DNA from: JANYHY01 sp043784605 | Lineage (GTDB): Bacteria > Myxococcota_A > Polyangia > Polyangiales > Polyangiaceae | Direction: 5' to 3' | Length of the DNA stretch: 8,822 bases | Assembly (NCBI GenBank): GCA_043784605.1 | Contig: JAYVYD010000389.1 | Location: forward strand, 1 to 8,822 | In this document: positions 1-7,647 of the stretch, one piece after another | How positions within the stretch are numbered: position 1 is the stretch's first letter | How the letters are laid out: each line of letters opens with the position of its first letter | The notes under the pieces: generated by a model | What the model was told of the DNA's origin: nothing | The model's input: only the letters and a program-made list of their open reading frames with translations | Database searches by the model: none | Made by a program: the position numbers and the translations under genes

Positions 1-154
1 CAGCGGTCTTCAGCGTCATCGCGATCGCCGCGGGCTCCTTCGGGAGTATCCCGAACGCCACGGGTGTCAGCGCGGCGCAGCCAATCGCGAGACCCAGGAG
101 CCCGAGCGGAGTGGGCTCGCCGAATACGGGGGCCGGTGCGTTGGGGGCTTCCAT
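1..154 (-). CDS. GPR1/FUN34/YaaH (acetate permease)-like protein, N-terminal fragment
   Basis: Only the first 51 codons are in the window; the gene runs off the left edge. The start ATG (154-152) is preceded by AAGG eight bases upstream, an acceptable ribosome binding site. The N-terminus reads FGEPTPLGLLGLAIGCAAL at residues 11-29. This resembles the entry into the first membrane helix of the GPR1/FUN34/YaaH family, whose usual signature is N-P-x-P-L-G-L followed by a hydrophobic helix. Family members carry acetate or succinate across the inner membrane with protons. The gene is divergent from the NamZ-like gene with a 56-bp gap. The call rests on one motif in a short fragment; another multi-pass membrane protein is possible. 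Confidence 0.55.
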   Translation of the reverse strand, partial: MEAPNAPAPVFGEPTPLGLLGLAIGCAALTPVAFGILPKEPAAIAMTLKTA

Positions 155-179
155 GCTCCGCGCCTTATGACCCACAAAC

Positions 180-193
180 CACCGGGTGTCACC
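180..193. promoter_or_regulatory. Overlapping CACC/GGTG palindromes in a divergent promoter gap
   Basis: The sequence CACCGGGTGTCACC contains two overlapping 9-bp perfect inverted repeats, CACC-G-GGTG (180-188) and GGTG-T-CACC (185-193). It lies between two divergent genes and just upstream of the -10-like box of the NamZ-like gene, so a bound protein would interfere with that promoter. Operator function is inferred from symmetry and position only. Confidence 0.25.
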
Positions 194-198
194 TGTCG

Positions 199-204
199 TA
201 TGCT
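199..204 (+). promoter_or_regulatory. Putative -10 box (TATGCT) of a leaderless promoter
   Basis: TATGCT ends six bases before the GTG at 211, which would put the transcription start on the start codon itself. No Shine-Dalgarno sequence is present. No convincing -35 hexamer is seen 16-18 bp upstream. The box shares the form TANNCTGC with those before the kinase and lipoprotein genes. Confidence 0.35.
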
Positions 205-210
205 GCGCGC

Positions 211-1395
211 GTGCGCACAGGTTTGGACCGCATTTTGGACGACGCAGAGCTTCGCCAGAAGCTGCTCGCGGGTCGCGTGGGGTTGCTCGCTCACCCCGCG
301 AGCGTCTCGCGCCTGCTCGGTCACTCGAGTCGCGCGCTGAGGGCCGCAGGCGTTCGCCTCGAGCTCATCTTCGGCCCCGAGCATGGCTACGGCGGCGAGG
401 CCCAGGACATGATCGGCGTCGGCGACGCGCGCGACACGGACGGCACCCCCGTGCGAAGCTTGTATGGTGCACGGTTCGACGATCTGTCGCCAAAACGGGC
501 CGATCTGTCGTCCATCGACGTTCTCGTGATCGACCTGCAAGACGTCGGCGCGCGCTATTACACGTTCGTGTGGACCGCAGTGCTCGCGATGCGCGCGTGC
601 GCGAGAGCCAACGTGCGCGTGGTGGTTCTCGACCGACCGAACCCGCTCGGTGGGGTCGCGCTCGAGGGTCGCGTGCTGTCTCCCGAGTTTCGATCCTTCG
701 TCGGTCTCGAGCCCGCTCCCATCCGTCACGCGATGACGCTCGGAGAGATCTGCGCGTGGCGTCGTGAACAGGAGCGACTCGACGTGGAGCTCACGATCGT
801 ACGTTGCGAGTGGGACCGACGAGCGCTCGCGTTCGATTGGGAAGATCGCTGGGTACTCCCTTCGCCCAACATGCCGACGCCGACGACCGCGCTGGTCTAT
901 CCGGGCGGTTGCCTGCTCGAAGGGACCAACCTGAGCGACGGCCGCGGCACCACGCGCCCGTTCGAGCTCACCGGTGCGCCGTTCGTCGACGGGCTGCGCC
1001 TCTCGCAGGCGCTCGCGTCCCTCGAGCTCCCCGGATGCGTCGCGCGGCCTGTCACGTTCTCACCGACGTTCCACAAACACGGCAAGGCGCTGTGCGGGGG
1101 CGTGCAGATCCACGTGACGGATCGGAACGCGTTTCGTCCGGTGCTGACCTACGTCGCGCTCATCGCGCTCGCGCATCATCAGTCTCCGAGCGACTTCCGG
1201 TTTCGCACCGAGCCCTACGAGTTCGTGGACGACATCCCCGCGTTCGACCTGCTCACGGGCGACGCCGAAGCCCGACTCCGCATCACCGCGGGCGACGATC
1301 CCATGGAGATCGCAACAGCCGCCTCGCGCCTTCGAGAGGGAGAGGACGAGCTGCTGGCCCTGTCCGTCGATCTTGGGATGCGTGCCGGCCGCTGA
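211..1395 (+). CDS. namZ: NamZ-like exo-beta-N-acetylmuramidase (DUF1343), no signal peptide
   Basis: This is a DUF1343 protein of 394 aa, a normal length for the family. Characterised members (NamZ) remove N-acetylmuramic acid from the non-reducing ends of peptidoglycan fragments. Visible family blocks are GLDRIL at residues 4-9, GLLAHPASV (24-32), the GPEHG block (55-59, with the acidic residue thought to be catalytic), SLYG (83-86), DLQDVGARYYTF (108-119), LDRPNPLGG (140-148), LPSPNMPT (216-223) and CLLEGTNLSDGRGTTRPFE (234-252). I chose GTG 211 because homology begins there. An in-frame extension back to 64 lies antisense to the divergent permease start and has no family resemblance. With this start there is no signal peptide, so the enzyme is predicted to be cytoplasmic and to act on imported muropeptides, unlike exported NamZ proteins. 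Family assignment is firm; the exact substrate is inferred. Confidence 0.88.
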   Translation: MRTGLDRILDDAELRQKLLAGRVGLLAHPASVSRLLGHSSRALRAAGVRLELIFGPEHGYGGEAQDMIGVGDARDTDGTPVRSLYGARFDDLSPKRADLSSIDVLVIDLQDVGARYYTFVWTAVLAMRACARANVRVVVLDRPNPLGGVALEGRVLSPEFRSFVGLEPAPIRHAMTLGEICAWRREQERLDVELTIVRCEWDRRALAFDWEDRWVLPSPNMPTPTTALVYPGGCLLEGTNLSDGRGTTRPFELTGAPFVDGLRLSQALASLELPGCVARPVTFSPTFHKHGKALCGGVQIHVTDRNAFRPVLTYVALIALAHHQSPSDFRFRTEPYEFVDDIPAFDLLTGDAEARLRITAGDDPMEIATAASRLREGEDELLALSVDLGMRAGR

Positions 1396-1415
1396 ACATT
1401 CACCTGGAAGTAGCC

Positions 1416-1476
1416 AAAAATCGGCGAAAAATAGCACCGTCGCAAGGTGGTCTTGGAGGCATCCGTTTCGTAGACT
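1416..1476 (+). promoter_or_regulatory. Putative kinase promoter: phased A-tracts plus TAGACT -10 box
   Basis: The 90-bp gap before the kinase gene holds two AAAAAT tracts at 1416-1421 and 1427-1432, exactly 11 bp apart and so on the same helix face. A TAGACT hexamer at 1471-1476 ends nine bases before the ATG at 1486. There is no Shine-Dalgarno sequence before that ATG. The -35 region (1448-1453, TGGTCT) matches the sigma-70 consensus poorly. The A-tracts could act as an UP element or bend the DNA. This is a composition-based prediction. Confidence 0.33.
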
Positions 1477-1485
1477 GCATTTCGG

Positions 1486-3185
<1,700 letters not shown>

Positions 3186-3189
<4 letters not shown>

Positions 3190-4520
3190 AGTTCGGCGGG
3201 GACAGCGCGGCGCTTGTCGACGTCTACTCCGCGCACGTCGCGTGGCTGCACGAGGCGTACGACCACGTGCTCTCTTCGTGTGCGCTCGACGCGATCGTGA
3301 TCCACTCGGGCTCACTCAAGCGTCGCACGGAGTTCGACGACCAAGACTGGCCGCTACGGCCGACGCCGCACTTCATGCACTGGCTCGCGTGGCCGGAGCC
3401 CGAGTGCGCGCTCGTGATCGAGCCGGGCAGACGCGCGCGCTTGGCCCGCCTCGCGCAAGAGAGCTTCTGGGAGGCGCCCGTCACGGCGGAGTCCGAGCAC
3501 TTCTGGCCGCTCTTCGACGTGGAGATCGCTTCGTCGCACGAGGCGCTTCGGGCCATGTTGCCGAAGACGCGCGTCGGTTTCGTGGGCGAGAACGTTGCGC
3601 GTGGCGAGCAGTGGGGCATGCCGCGAGAGTCCTGCAACGCGCCGACGCTCCTCTCGGCTCTCGACGCGCTGCGCACGAAGAAGACGCCGTACGAGGTGAT
3701 GTGTCTCGCGGAGGCGAACCGCCGCGCCGCGCTCGGGCACGACACACTGCGCGGAGCGTTCGAGGCCGGAGACGCATCGGAGCTCGAGCTGCACCTGCTC
3801 TACTTGCGAGCGACCTCGCAAGACGATCCCGAGACGCCGTACAAGAACATCGTCGCCCTCGGCGAGCACGCCGCGACACTCCACCACGTCGGCTACCAGA
3901 AGACGCAGAGCGGCGGAGCGTCACTCTTGGTGGACGCAGGCGCCACCTGCCTGGGATACGCCTCGGACGTCACCCGTACCTGGGTGAAGAACAAGAGCGA
4001 ATCAGCCCGCGTGTTTCAAGGTTTGATCGAGCGCATGGAACAGATGCAAAAAGAGCTTGTTCTCGCGATTGAAACTGGCTCGCGGTACGAGGCCCTGCAC
4101 GAGCGATCGCACCATGGCGTCGCGGAAATACTGCGTGACGCAGGCATCGTCAAAGCGAGCGCAGACGAGATCGATGGCCAAGGAATCAGTCGTGCTTTCT
4201 ATCCGCACGGATTGGGACATTCGCTCGGTCTTCAATGCCATGACGTCGGCTGCGCGCTGTCCAAGCCCAAGGCGAACAACCCGTTCCTGCGCAACACGTC
4301 GATCATCGAGTCCGGTCAGGTGTTCACGATCGAGCCGGGCCTCTACTTCATCCCGGCGCTGCTCGAACCGCTCCGCGGCAAGGTCGACATCGACTGGACG
4401 CTCATAGAGGCGCTCCGTCCGTTCGGTGGCATCCGCATCGAGGATGACGTTTTTGTCTCCGAGCGCGGAGTGCGCAATCTCACGCGCGAGGTTCTCCCAC
4501 TCGGTGGGGGCGCGGTTTAG
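3186..4520 (+). CDS. pepQ: Xaa-Pro dipeptidase (PepQ-type prolidase, M24 family)
   Basis: The 444-aa product matches E. coli PepQ (443 aa) in length and block order. It hydrolyses dipeptides with C-terminal proline in the cytoplasm using two divalent metal ions. The N-terminal domain carries the characteristic IHSG (39-42) and FWEAPV (94-99) blocks. The pita-bread domain carries VPYSN-like TPYKNIVALGEHAATLHH (217-234). The five expected metal ligands are all present: D250 (VDAG), D261 (SDVTRT), H345 (PHGLGHSLGLQCHD), E383 (TIEPGLYF) and E419 (GGIRIEDD). I chose ATG 3186, which overlaps the kinase stop as ATGA. The 29 extra in-frame residues back to 3099 overlap the kinase and lack homology. 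No Shine-Dalgarno sequence precedes the ATG, so translation probably depends on coupling to the kinase gene. Members of this family can also hydrolyse some organophosphates; whether this one does is unknown. Confidence 0.94.
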
Positions 4521-4522
4521 GA

Positions 4523-4537
4523 CCCGCTGCGCGCGGG
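4523..4537 (+). terminator. Short GC hairpin just after pepQ stop
   Basis: CCCGC (4523-4527) pairs with GCGGG (4533-4537) around a TGCGC loop, two bases after the pepQ stop. There is no T-tract after it, so it is a weak terminator candidate at best and may only protect the mRNA end. Confidence 0.22.
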
Positions 4538-4585
4538 GCGAAGGGGGCACCAGCTATTGGGAGGCTGTGGCTCGGCGACACGCAC

Positions 4586-4606
4586 TTGGGCCGTGCAACG
4601 GCTCAA
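4586..4606. terminator. 9-bp hairpin in the gap between convergent genes
   Basis: TTGGGCCGT (4586-4594) pairs with ACGGCTCAA (4598-4606) around a GCA loop; the stem has eight Watson-Crick pairs and one G-T pair. It sits about midway in the 160-bp gap between the convergent pepQ and lipoprotein genes, where a bidirectional terminator would be expected. Neither side has a T-run, so intrinsic termination is not assured. I see no gene in this gap. Confidence 0.38.
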
Positions 4607-4680
4607 CGAAACAGGTGCCCGCTCGCTCACAGACCGAAACAATGTCGCGGAGGGAACTGCCGCGCAGCGCGTATCAATTC

Positions 4681-5070
4681 CTAAAGTCCGACTAGCTGCT
4701 TGCAGACGCTGTCGCAGATGGTGCCTGCGCACTGGGTGCATGTTTGGTGGCATGTCTGGCGGCATGTCTGCTCGGCACCTAGACACTGCTGAATGCAGCC
4801 ATTGTTGCTGCAGTTGTCTTGGCAGCTGGCGCTCTTGCTCCCACACGAGATTCCGCAGCTGGTCGCGGTGCTCGAGCAGTTGCTAACGTTGCACGTGCCG
4901 CTCGAGTCGATGGCTGCGTCTTTGTTCGTGGCGCCGTCTTTGTTGCCGCTCGCGTCGCTGTTGGCGTCGACGGGGCCACCCGCGTCCCCCGTTGGCGTAT
5001 ACACGTTGAAGTCTTGCGTACAGCCGACGACGACGAGCACTCCGGCGGTTAGAAGGACTAGAACCCGCAT
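4681..5070 (-). CDS. Small cysteine-rich lipoprotein with CX3C repeats
   Basis: The 129-aa precursor starts with a lipoprotein signal peptide (hydrophobic residues 3-16) ending in VVVGC, with C17 as the predicted lipid-modified residue. A flexible Asp/Asn/Gly/Ala/Ser linker follows (about 24-58), as is common in myxobacterial lipoproteins. The compact C-terminal domain (60-123) has 14 cysteines: 60, 65, 72, 76, 83, 87, 92, 96, 103, 107, 111, 114, 119 and 123. Most form CX3C pairs (CGISC, CQDNC, CIQQC, CRQTC, CHQTC, CDSVC), with one CX2C. An even number fits up to seven disulfides in the oxidising envelope; metal binding is an alternative. I do not recognise a named family and assign no function. 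ATG 5070 gives a good signal peptide, has no Shine-Dalgarno sequence, and lies six bases after a -10-like box. Confidence 0.85.
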   Translation of the reverse strand: MRVLVLLTAGVLVVVGCTQDFNVYTPTGDAGGPVDANSDASGNKDGATNKDAAIDSSGTCNVSNCSSTATSCGISCGSKSASCQDNCSNNGCIQQCLGAEQTCRQTCHQTCTQCAGTICDSVCKQLVGL

Positions 5071-5076
5071 CTTAGC

Positions 5077-5105
5077 AGTCTACATGGACCGCGTCGCTTT
5101 GCCAG
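5077..5105 (-). promoter_or_regulatory. Putative leaderless promoter of the Cys-rich lipoprotein gene
   Basis: Reading the minus strand, CTGGCA (5105-5100, four of six matches to TTGACA) is separated by 17 bp from TAGACT (5082-5077, four of six matches to TATAAT). TAGACT is followed by six bases and then the ATG at 5070. The transcription start would fall on the A of ATG. The 9-mer GTAGACTGC here is identical to the one before the kinase gene (1470-1478). Confidence 0.42.
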
Positions 5106-5114
5106 GTTACGGGC

Positions 5115-6371
5115 TCACGTCGCGATGGTGCGGTACGGCCCCTGATCGTGGTTTCCGCCCTTCTTCGGCCACCAGCCGGCGGCGCGGGTGGCGACGACGA
5201 CGCCCACGCCCATCATCGCGACTATGAAGGTGACGATGTCGCCGACCACGGGAATGGCGCCGGAGAGCAAGAACAAGAGGCAGCCGAACGCGAGCTGCAG
5301 GTACGGGCTGTCGGTCTTGTGACCGATGAGAGCCTTGCCTGCGGTCGTGAGCACTGCGGCGACTCCCGCGTAGCTCGCGAAGAGCGCGATGAGCACGAAG
5401 ACGAACGCGACAGGAATGCCGACCAAGGTCACACACAGCGCGACCGTCGTGACGAGAGCGCCGAGGATGCCGATGAATCCGAGCGCGAAGCTGCGCATCG
5501 GTCGCGCGCCGGCCTCTACGCGGAGCGTCTCCATTCGGCGACCCGCGAGCGCGAGTAGTACGGCTCCGAACACGAACAACATCGCTGCGGCGGTGATCGC
5601 AGAGCCGACGCGCTGGAAGATGTTGTGTTCGCCGTGAGGCTTGTCGCGGTCGTCGAGCGTGTAGCCGGAGGAGACGACTTTGTCGGCGCGCTTCACCTCG
5701 CCGCCGAGGCTGCCGATGCGACCGTCCACGATCGCGCCCTCGTCGATCTCGACCTCGCCGCCCATCGTCGTGACGTTGCCCACGACGTGAGAGCCCTTCG
5801 TCAGGTGCGCCGATCCGCCAATGATCGTGAGGTTGCCGGTGGCGGTGCCGTTGAGCTCGAGCTCTCCGCCCATGACACTCAAATCGTGGACGACCTCGTT
5901 CGGGCCGACCACGAGCTCTCCGCCGTGCACCGTGCGATCCTCCCCACGCGTAGACGGCGCCGGCGAAGGCGACGCGATCGTGGGACCCGTGGGAATCGAG
6001 ATCGCAGGTACGATTGCCGCGATGGACGAAGGCGCCGCGTCTGCCTTCGCGATCGAAATCGTGATCAGGTTGCCGTCACGCTCCGCGACGAACGATTGAT
6101 CGTCCAGCAGCACGCCGAGCACCTTGGCCGGATCCGCGTCCTTGACGTGAACGTCGACGGGCGTCGTGTCCGGCGCGCGCAAGACGATGCTCCAACCGGC
6201 CTGCTCGGCGAGCTTCTTCACCGCTTCGCCACGCGAGACGTGCTCGAGATCGAGGGTGACGGATTTGTCGTGCTCGGGCCACGCGCCGGTTTTGCTCACG
6301 TCCGCGTTGCCGACGGTCGAGACGAGCAACGAAGCGAGACCGAAGATGAGGGCTGTTTTGTGGTGGCTCAT
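5115..6371 (-). CDS. STN-like domain / bactofilin-like beta-helix / multi-pass membrane protein
   Basis: The product has 418 aa from ATG 6371, which has the Shine-Dalgarno sequence AGGAAG just upstream (6381-6376). An in-frame extension back to 6563 overlaps the anti-sigma gene and is Arg/Ser/Pro-rich shadow sequence. Residues 1-23 form a signal peptide (cut near GNA-DVS). Residues about 36-108 resemble an STN (secretin/TonB short N-terminal) domain: VTLDLEHVS, a helix with VKKLAEQAGWSIVL, VDVHVKDAD, then KVLGVLLDD and a beta pair. Residues about 148-228 form a beta-helix-like region with GG turns at 150, 168, 185, 204 and 223 (17-19 residues apart), as in bactofilin/polymer-forming proteins. 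Residues 254-398 hold about four to six membrane helices, followed by a short polar tail. It is the last gene of the sigma/anti-sigma operon, 19 bp after the anti-sigma stop. A role in sensing or relaying envelope state to the anti-sigma factor is inferred. Confidence 0.82.
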   Translation of the reverse strand: MSHHKTALIFGLASLLVSTVGNADVSKTGAWPEHDKSVTLDLEHVSRGEAVKKLAEQAGWSIVLRAPDTTPVDVHVKDADPAKVLGVLLDDQSFVAERDGNLITISIAKADAAPSSIAAIVPAISIPTGPTIASPSPAPSTRGEDRTVHGGELVVGPNEVVHDLSVMGGELELNGTATGNLTIIGGSAHLTKGSHVVGNVTTMGGEVEIDEGAIVDGRIGSLGGEVKRADKVVSSGYTLDDRDKPHGEHNIFQRVGSAITAAAMLFVFGAVLLALAGRRMETLRVEAGARPMRSFALGFIGILGALVTTVALCVTLVGIPVAFVFVLIALFASYAGVAAVLTTAGKALIGHKTDSPYLQLAFGCLLFLLSGAIPVVGDIVTFIVAMMGVGVVVATRAAGWWPKKGGNHDQGPYRTIAT

Positions 6372-6390
6372 GAGACTTCCTGTCCTGTCA

Positions 6391-6876
6391 TCACGTGAGC
6401 TGCGGGGCGCGGGCTTGCCGCGCGATGGCGAACCCGAGGACCGCCAAGACGGCGGCGCTCGCGAGCGCGGTGATGGTGAAGGTGGAGCCCGAGAACCCGC
6501 GCAAGAGCGCGAGCAGCGAGGCCACCGCCACCGGGAACAGTCTTGGCGCGCCGGCAACGGCATCCACGGCGGCGTGCGCCGTGGGGTTCGCGCTAGGGAC
6601 GAACCCGAGCGTCGCGAGCGCCAACGCAGCCGCGACCAGCCACGCCGGGAACCGGTGCGCGGGAGCTCGCTGAGCGCCTACCGCTCTCATCATCGCGTCG
6701 GCACGCACCGAGAGCGAGACCTCTGCGGCGACGCGCGCGCTGCACGCCGCGCACGAGTGGAGGTGCGCGTTTACCTCCGACGGGACGAGATCCATCGCGC
6801 CGTCGGCGACGAGCACGACGGCGACCTCGGTCAGATGGTCTCCGTCGAAGGCCTCTTTCATTGCGATCATGGTCAT
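6391..6876 (-). CDS. Zinc-finger (ZAS-type) transmembrane anti-sigma factor
   Basis: The 161-aa protein carries the anti-sigma zinc motif H38-x3-C42-x2-C45 (within HLHSCAAC) in an N-terminal cytoplasmic helical domain (about 10-70). Three hydrophobic segments follow at about 76-94, 112-126 and 132-152. By family knowledge, the N-terminal domain binds and holds the neighbouring sigma factor until a signal releases it. With three membrane passes and only short loops, there is little extracytoplasmic sequence of its own to sense anything. The start ATG (6876-6874) overlaps the sigma stop as ATGA and has a strong Shine-Dalgarno sequence, so it should be translationally coupled to its partner. It is too divergent in the membrane part for me to place in a named subgroup. 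Confidence 0.86.
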   Translation of the reverse strand: MTMIAMKEAFDGDHLTEVAVVLVADGAMDLVPSEVNAHLHSCAACSARVAAEVSLSVRADAMMRAVGAQRAPAHRFPAWLVAAALALATLGFVPSANPTAHAAVDAVAGAPRLFPVAVASLLALLRGFSGSTFTITALASAAVLAVLGFAIARQARAPQLT

Positions 6877-7454
6877 TGTGCCTCCTCACGCAGCGCGTCT
6901 GCGAGCGCCCTTCGCGCACGCAAGATCCAAGTCGCGACCGTACCCACCGGCACCTTCAGTCGCGTGGAGATCGTCTGGTAGCTCTCACCTTCGACGTGAA
7001 ACATCTCGAGAGCGCGTCGCTGCATCTCAGGCAGCGTGCGGAGCGCGCTCGCGAGCCGTGAGATCTCTTCGGTGCGCAGCGCGCGGTCCAGCGGTGATGG
7101 CTTCGAGTCGGGGACGCGCTCGGTGAGCTCCGGCGTCGAGTCCGTCGAGGGGCTCTCGAGGACGGACCGCTTGGCGGCTCTCACCCGAGCGCGCAGCACG
7201 TCCCGCGCGACGTTCCGTGCGATGCCGACGACCCACGAGCGCATGGGCTCGCCGTCACGCACGCGCTCCTTGCCTTCGAGCGCGCGCCGCAGCGTCTCGT
7301 TGGTCGCGTCGTCCACGTCCGGGTGCGACGGGGCCGCGTGAAGGATGGCCGACACCACCGAACGCACCATCACGCGCAGCTCGATCGACTCGTGGTCGAT
7401 CTCGCGCGGCACGTGCAGCGGCTTGTTCACCTCGGTCATCGGCCACACGAGCAT
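6873..7454 (-). CDS. ECF-type RNA polymerase sigma factor
   Basis: From ATG 7454 the protein has 193 aa, typical for an ECF sigma factor (regions 2 and 4 only). Region 2 covers about residues 22-93 and ends with RSWVVGIARNVARDVLRAR, the -10 melting/recognition helix. A variable linker of about 45 residues follows. Region 4 covers about 131-187, with the helix-turn-helix ESYQTISTRLKVPVGTVATW for -35 recognition. Three in-frame starts are possible: TTG 7487, ATG 7454 and ATG 7439. I prefer 7454 because GAAGAG lies nine bases upstream; the other two have no Shine-Dalgarno sequence. It is first in the operon with the anti-sigma factor (ATGA overlap) and the STN/beta-helix protein. It probably directs RNA polymerase to its own promoter and to envelope genes; the target sequence is unknown. 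Confidence 0.9.
   Translation of the reverse strand: MLVWPMTEVNKPLHVPREIDHESIELRVMVRSVVSAILHAAPSHPDVDDATNETLRRALEGKERVRDGEPMRSWVVGIARNVARDVLRARVRAAKRSVLESPSTDSTPELTERVPDSKPSPLDRALRTEEISRLASALRTLPEMQRRALEMFHVEGESYQTISTRLKVPVGTVATWILRARRALADALREEAQ
6881..6887 (-). promoter_or_regulatory. Strong ribosome binding site for the anti-sigma gene
   Basis: GAGGAGG, inside the last codons of the sigma gene, lies four bases before the anti-sigma ATG (6876) and ten before the next in-frame ATG (6870). Together with the ATGA overlap it supports the first ATG and ties anti-sigma output to sigma translation. Confidence 0.6.
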
Positions 7455-7496
7455 CGCATGGGGCTCTTCGCCCGAGGACCCCGCCAAATTTCAAAG

Positions 7497-7606
7497 AATT
7501 CACACGAAGGCGGGAAGACGACAAGGGCCGCTCATCAATCCCTCTTCACTTTGGCAATAGGGGTTGGGTGACGTCGATTTCCCGTCTTCCCTTCTTACTG
7601 TGAATT
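7497..7606. repeat. 110-bp element with 24-nt imperfect inverted repeats upstream of the sigma gene
   Basis: The left arm (7497-7520) and the reverse complement of the right arm (7583-7606) agree at 20 of 24 positions. The shared blocks are AATTCACA, AAG and GGGAAGACG, with two 2-base mismatches between them. The 62-bp centre has no strong symmetry. The arms stop sharply at both outer ends, and each outer edge is AATT. The element lies in the 193-bp gap between the aminotransferase stop and the sigma start. It could be a regulatory dyad for the sigma operon, a long-range RNA hairpin, or a small non-autonomous mobile-element remnant with AATT as target duplication. I see no gene in this gap. 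Confidence 0.6.
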
Positions 7607-7647
7607 GCCCCGACGGCGATCGCTCAATCGGGCTGATTGTTGCCGGA

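Noticed and set aside
64..210. Upstream in-frame extension of the NamZ-like gene
   Set aside because: It is antisense to the permease start, Arg-rich, and has no resemblance to the family, which begins at GTG 211.
4545..4620. GGGCACC/GGTGCCC inverted repeat, 62-bp loop
   Set aside because: Seven-base arms around a long loop are expected by chance at this GC content; the inner 9-bp hairpin is the better structure.
4557..4886. 109-aa plus-strand Cys-rich open frame over the lipoprotein
   Set aside because: Its cysteines come from the complement of Gln/Ala/Cys codons in the lipoprotein gene; the minus-strand frame has a signal peptide, lipobox and regular Cys pattern.
5625..6398. 257-aa plus-strand open frame
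   Set aside because: It is the complement of the STN/beta-helix gene, with Arg/Val/Asp-rich shadow composition.
6372..6563. 64-residue N-terminal extension of the STN/beta-helix protein
   Set aside because: It overlaps the anti-sigma gene, is Arg/Ser/Pro-rich, and would bury a clear signal peptide and Shine-Dalgarno sequence.
7616..7623. GCGATCGC perfect palindrome after the aminotransferase gene
   Set aside because: An eight-base palindrome of common GC-rich words; nothing else supports a function.
7625..7639. CAATC/GATTG hairpin as aminotransferase terminator
   Set aside because: A five-bp AT-containing stem with no T-tract on the minus strand is too weak to call.
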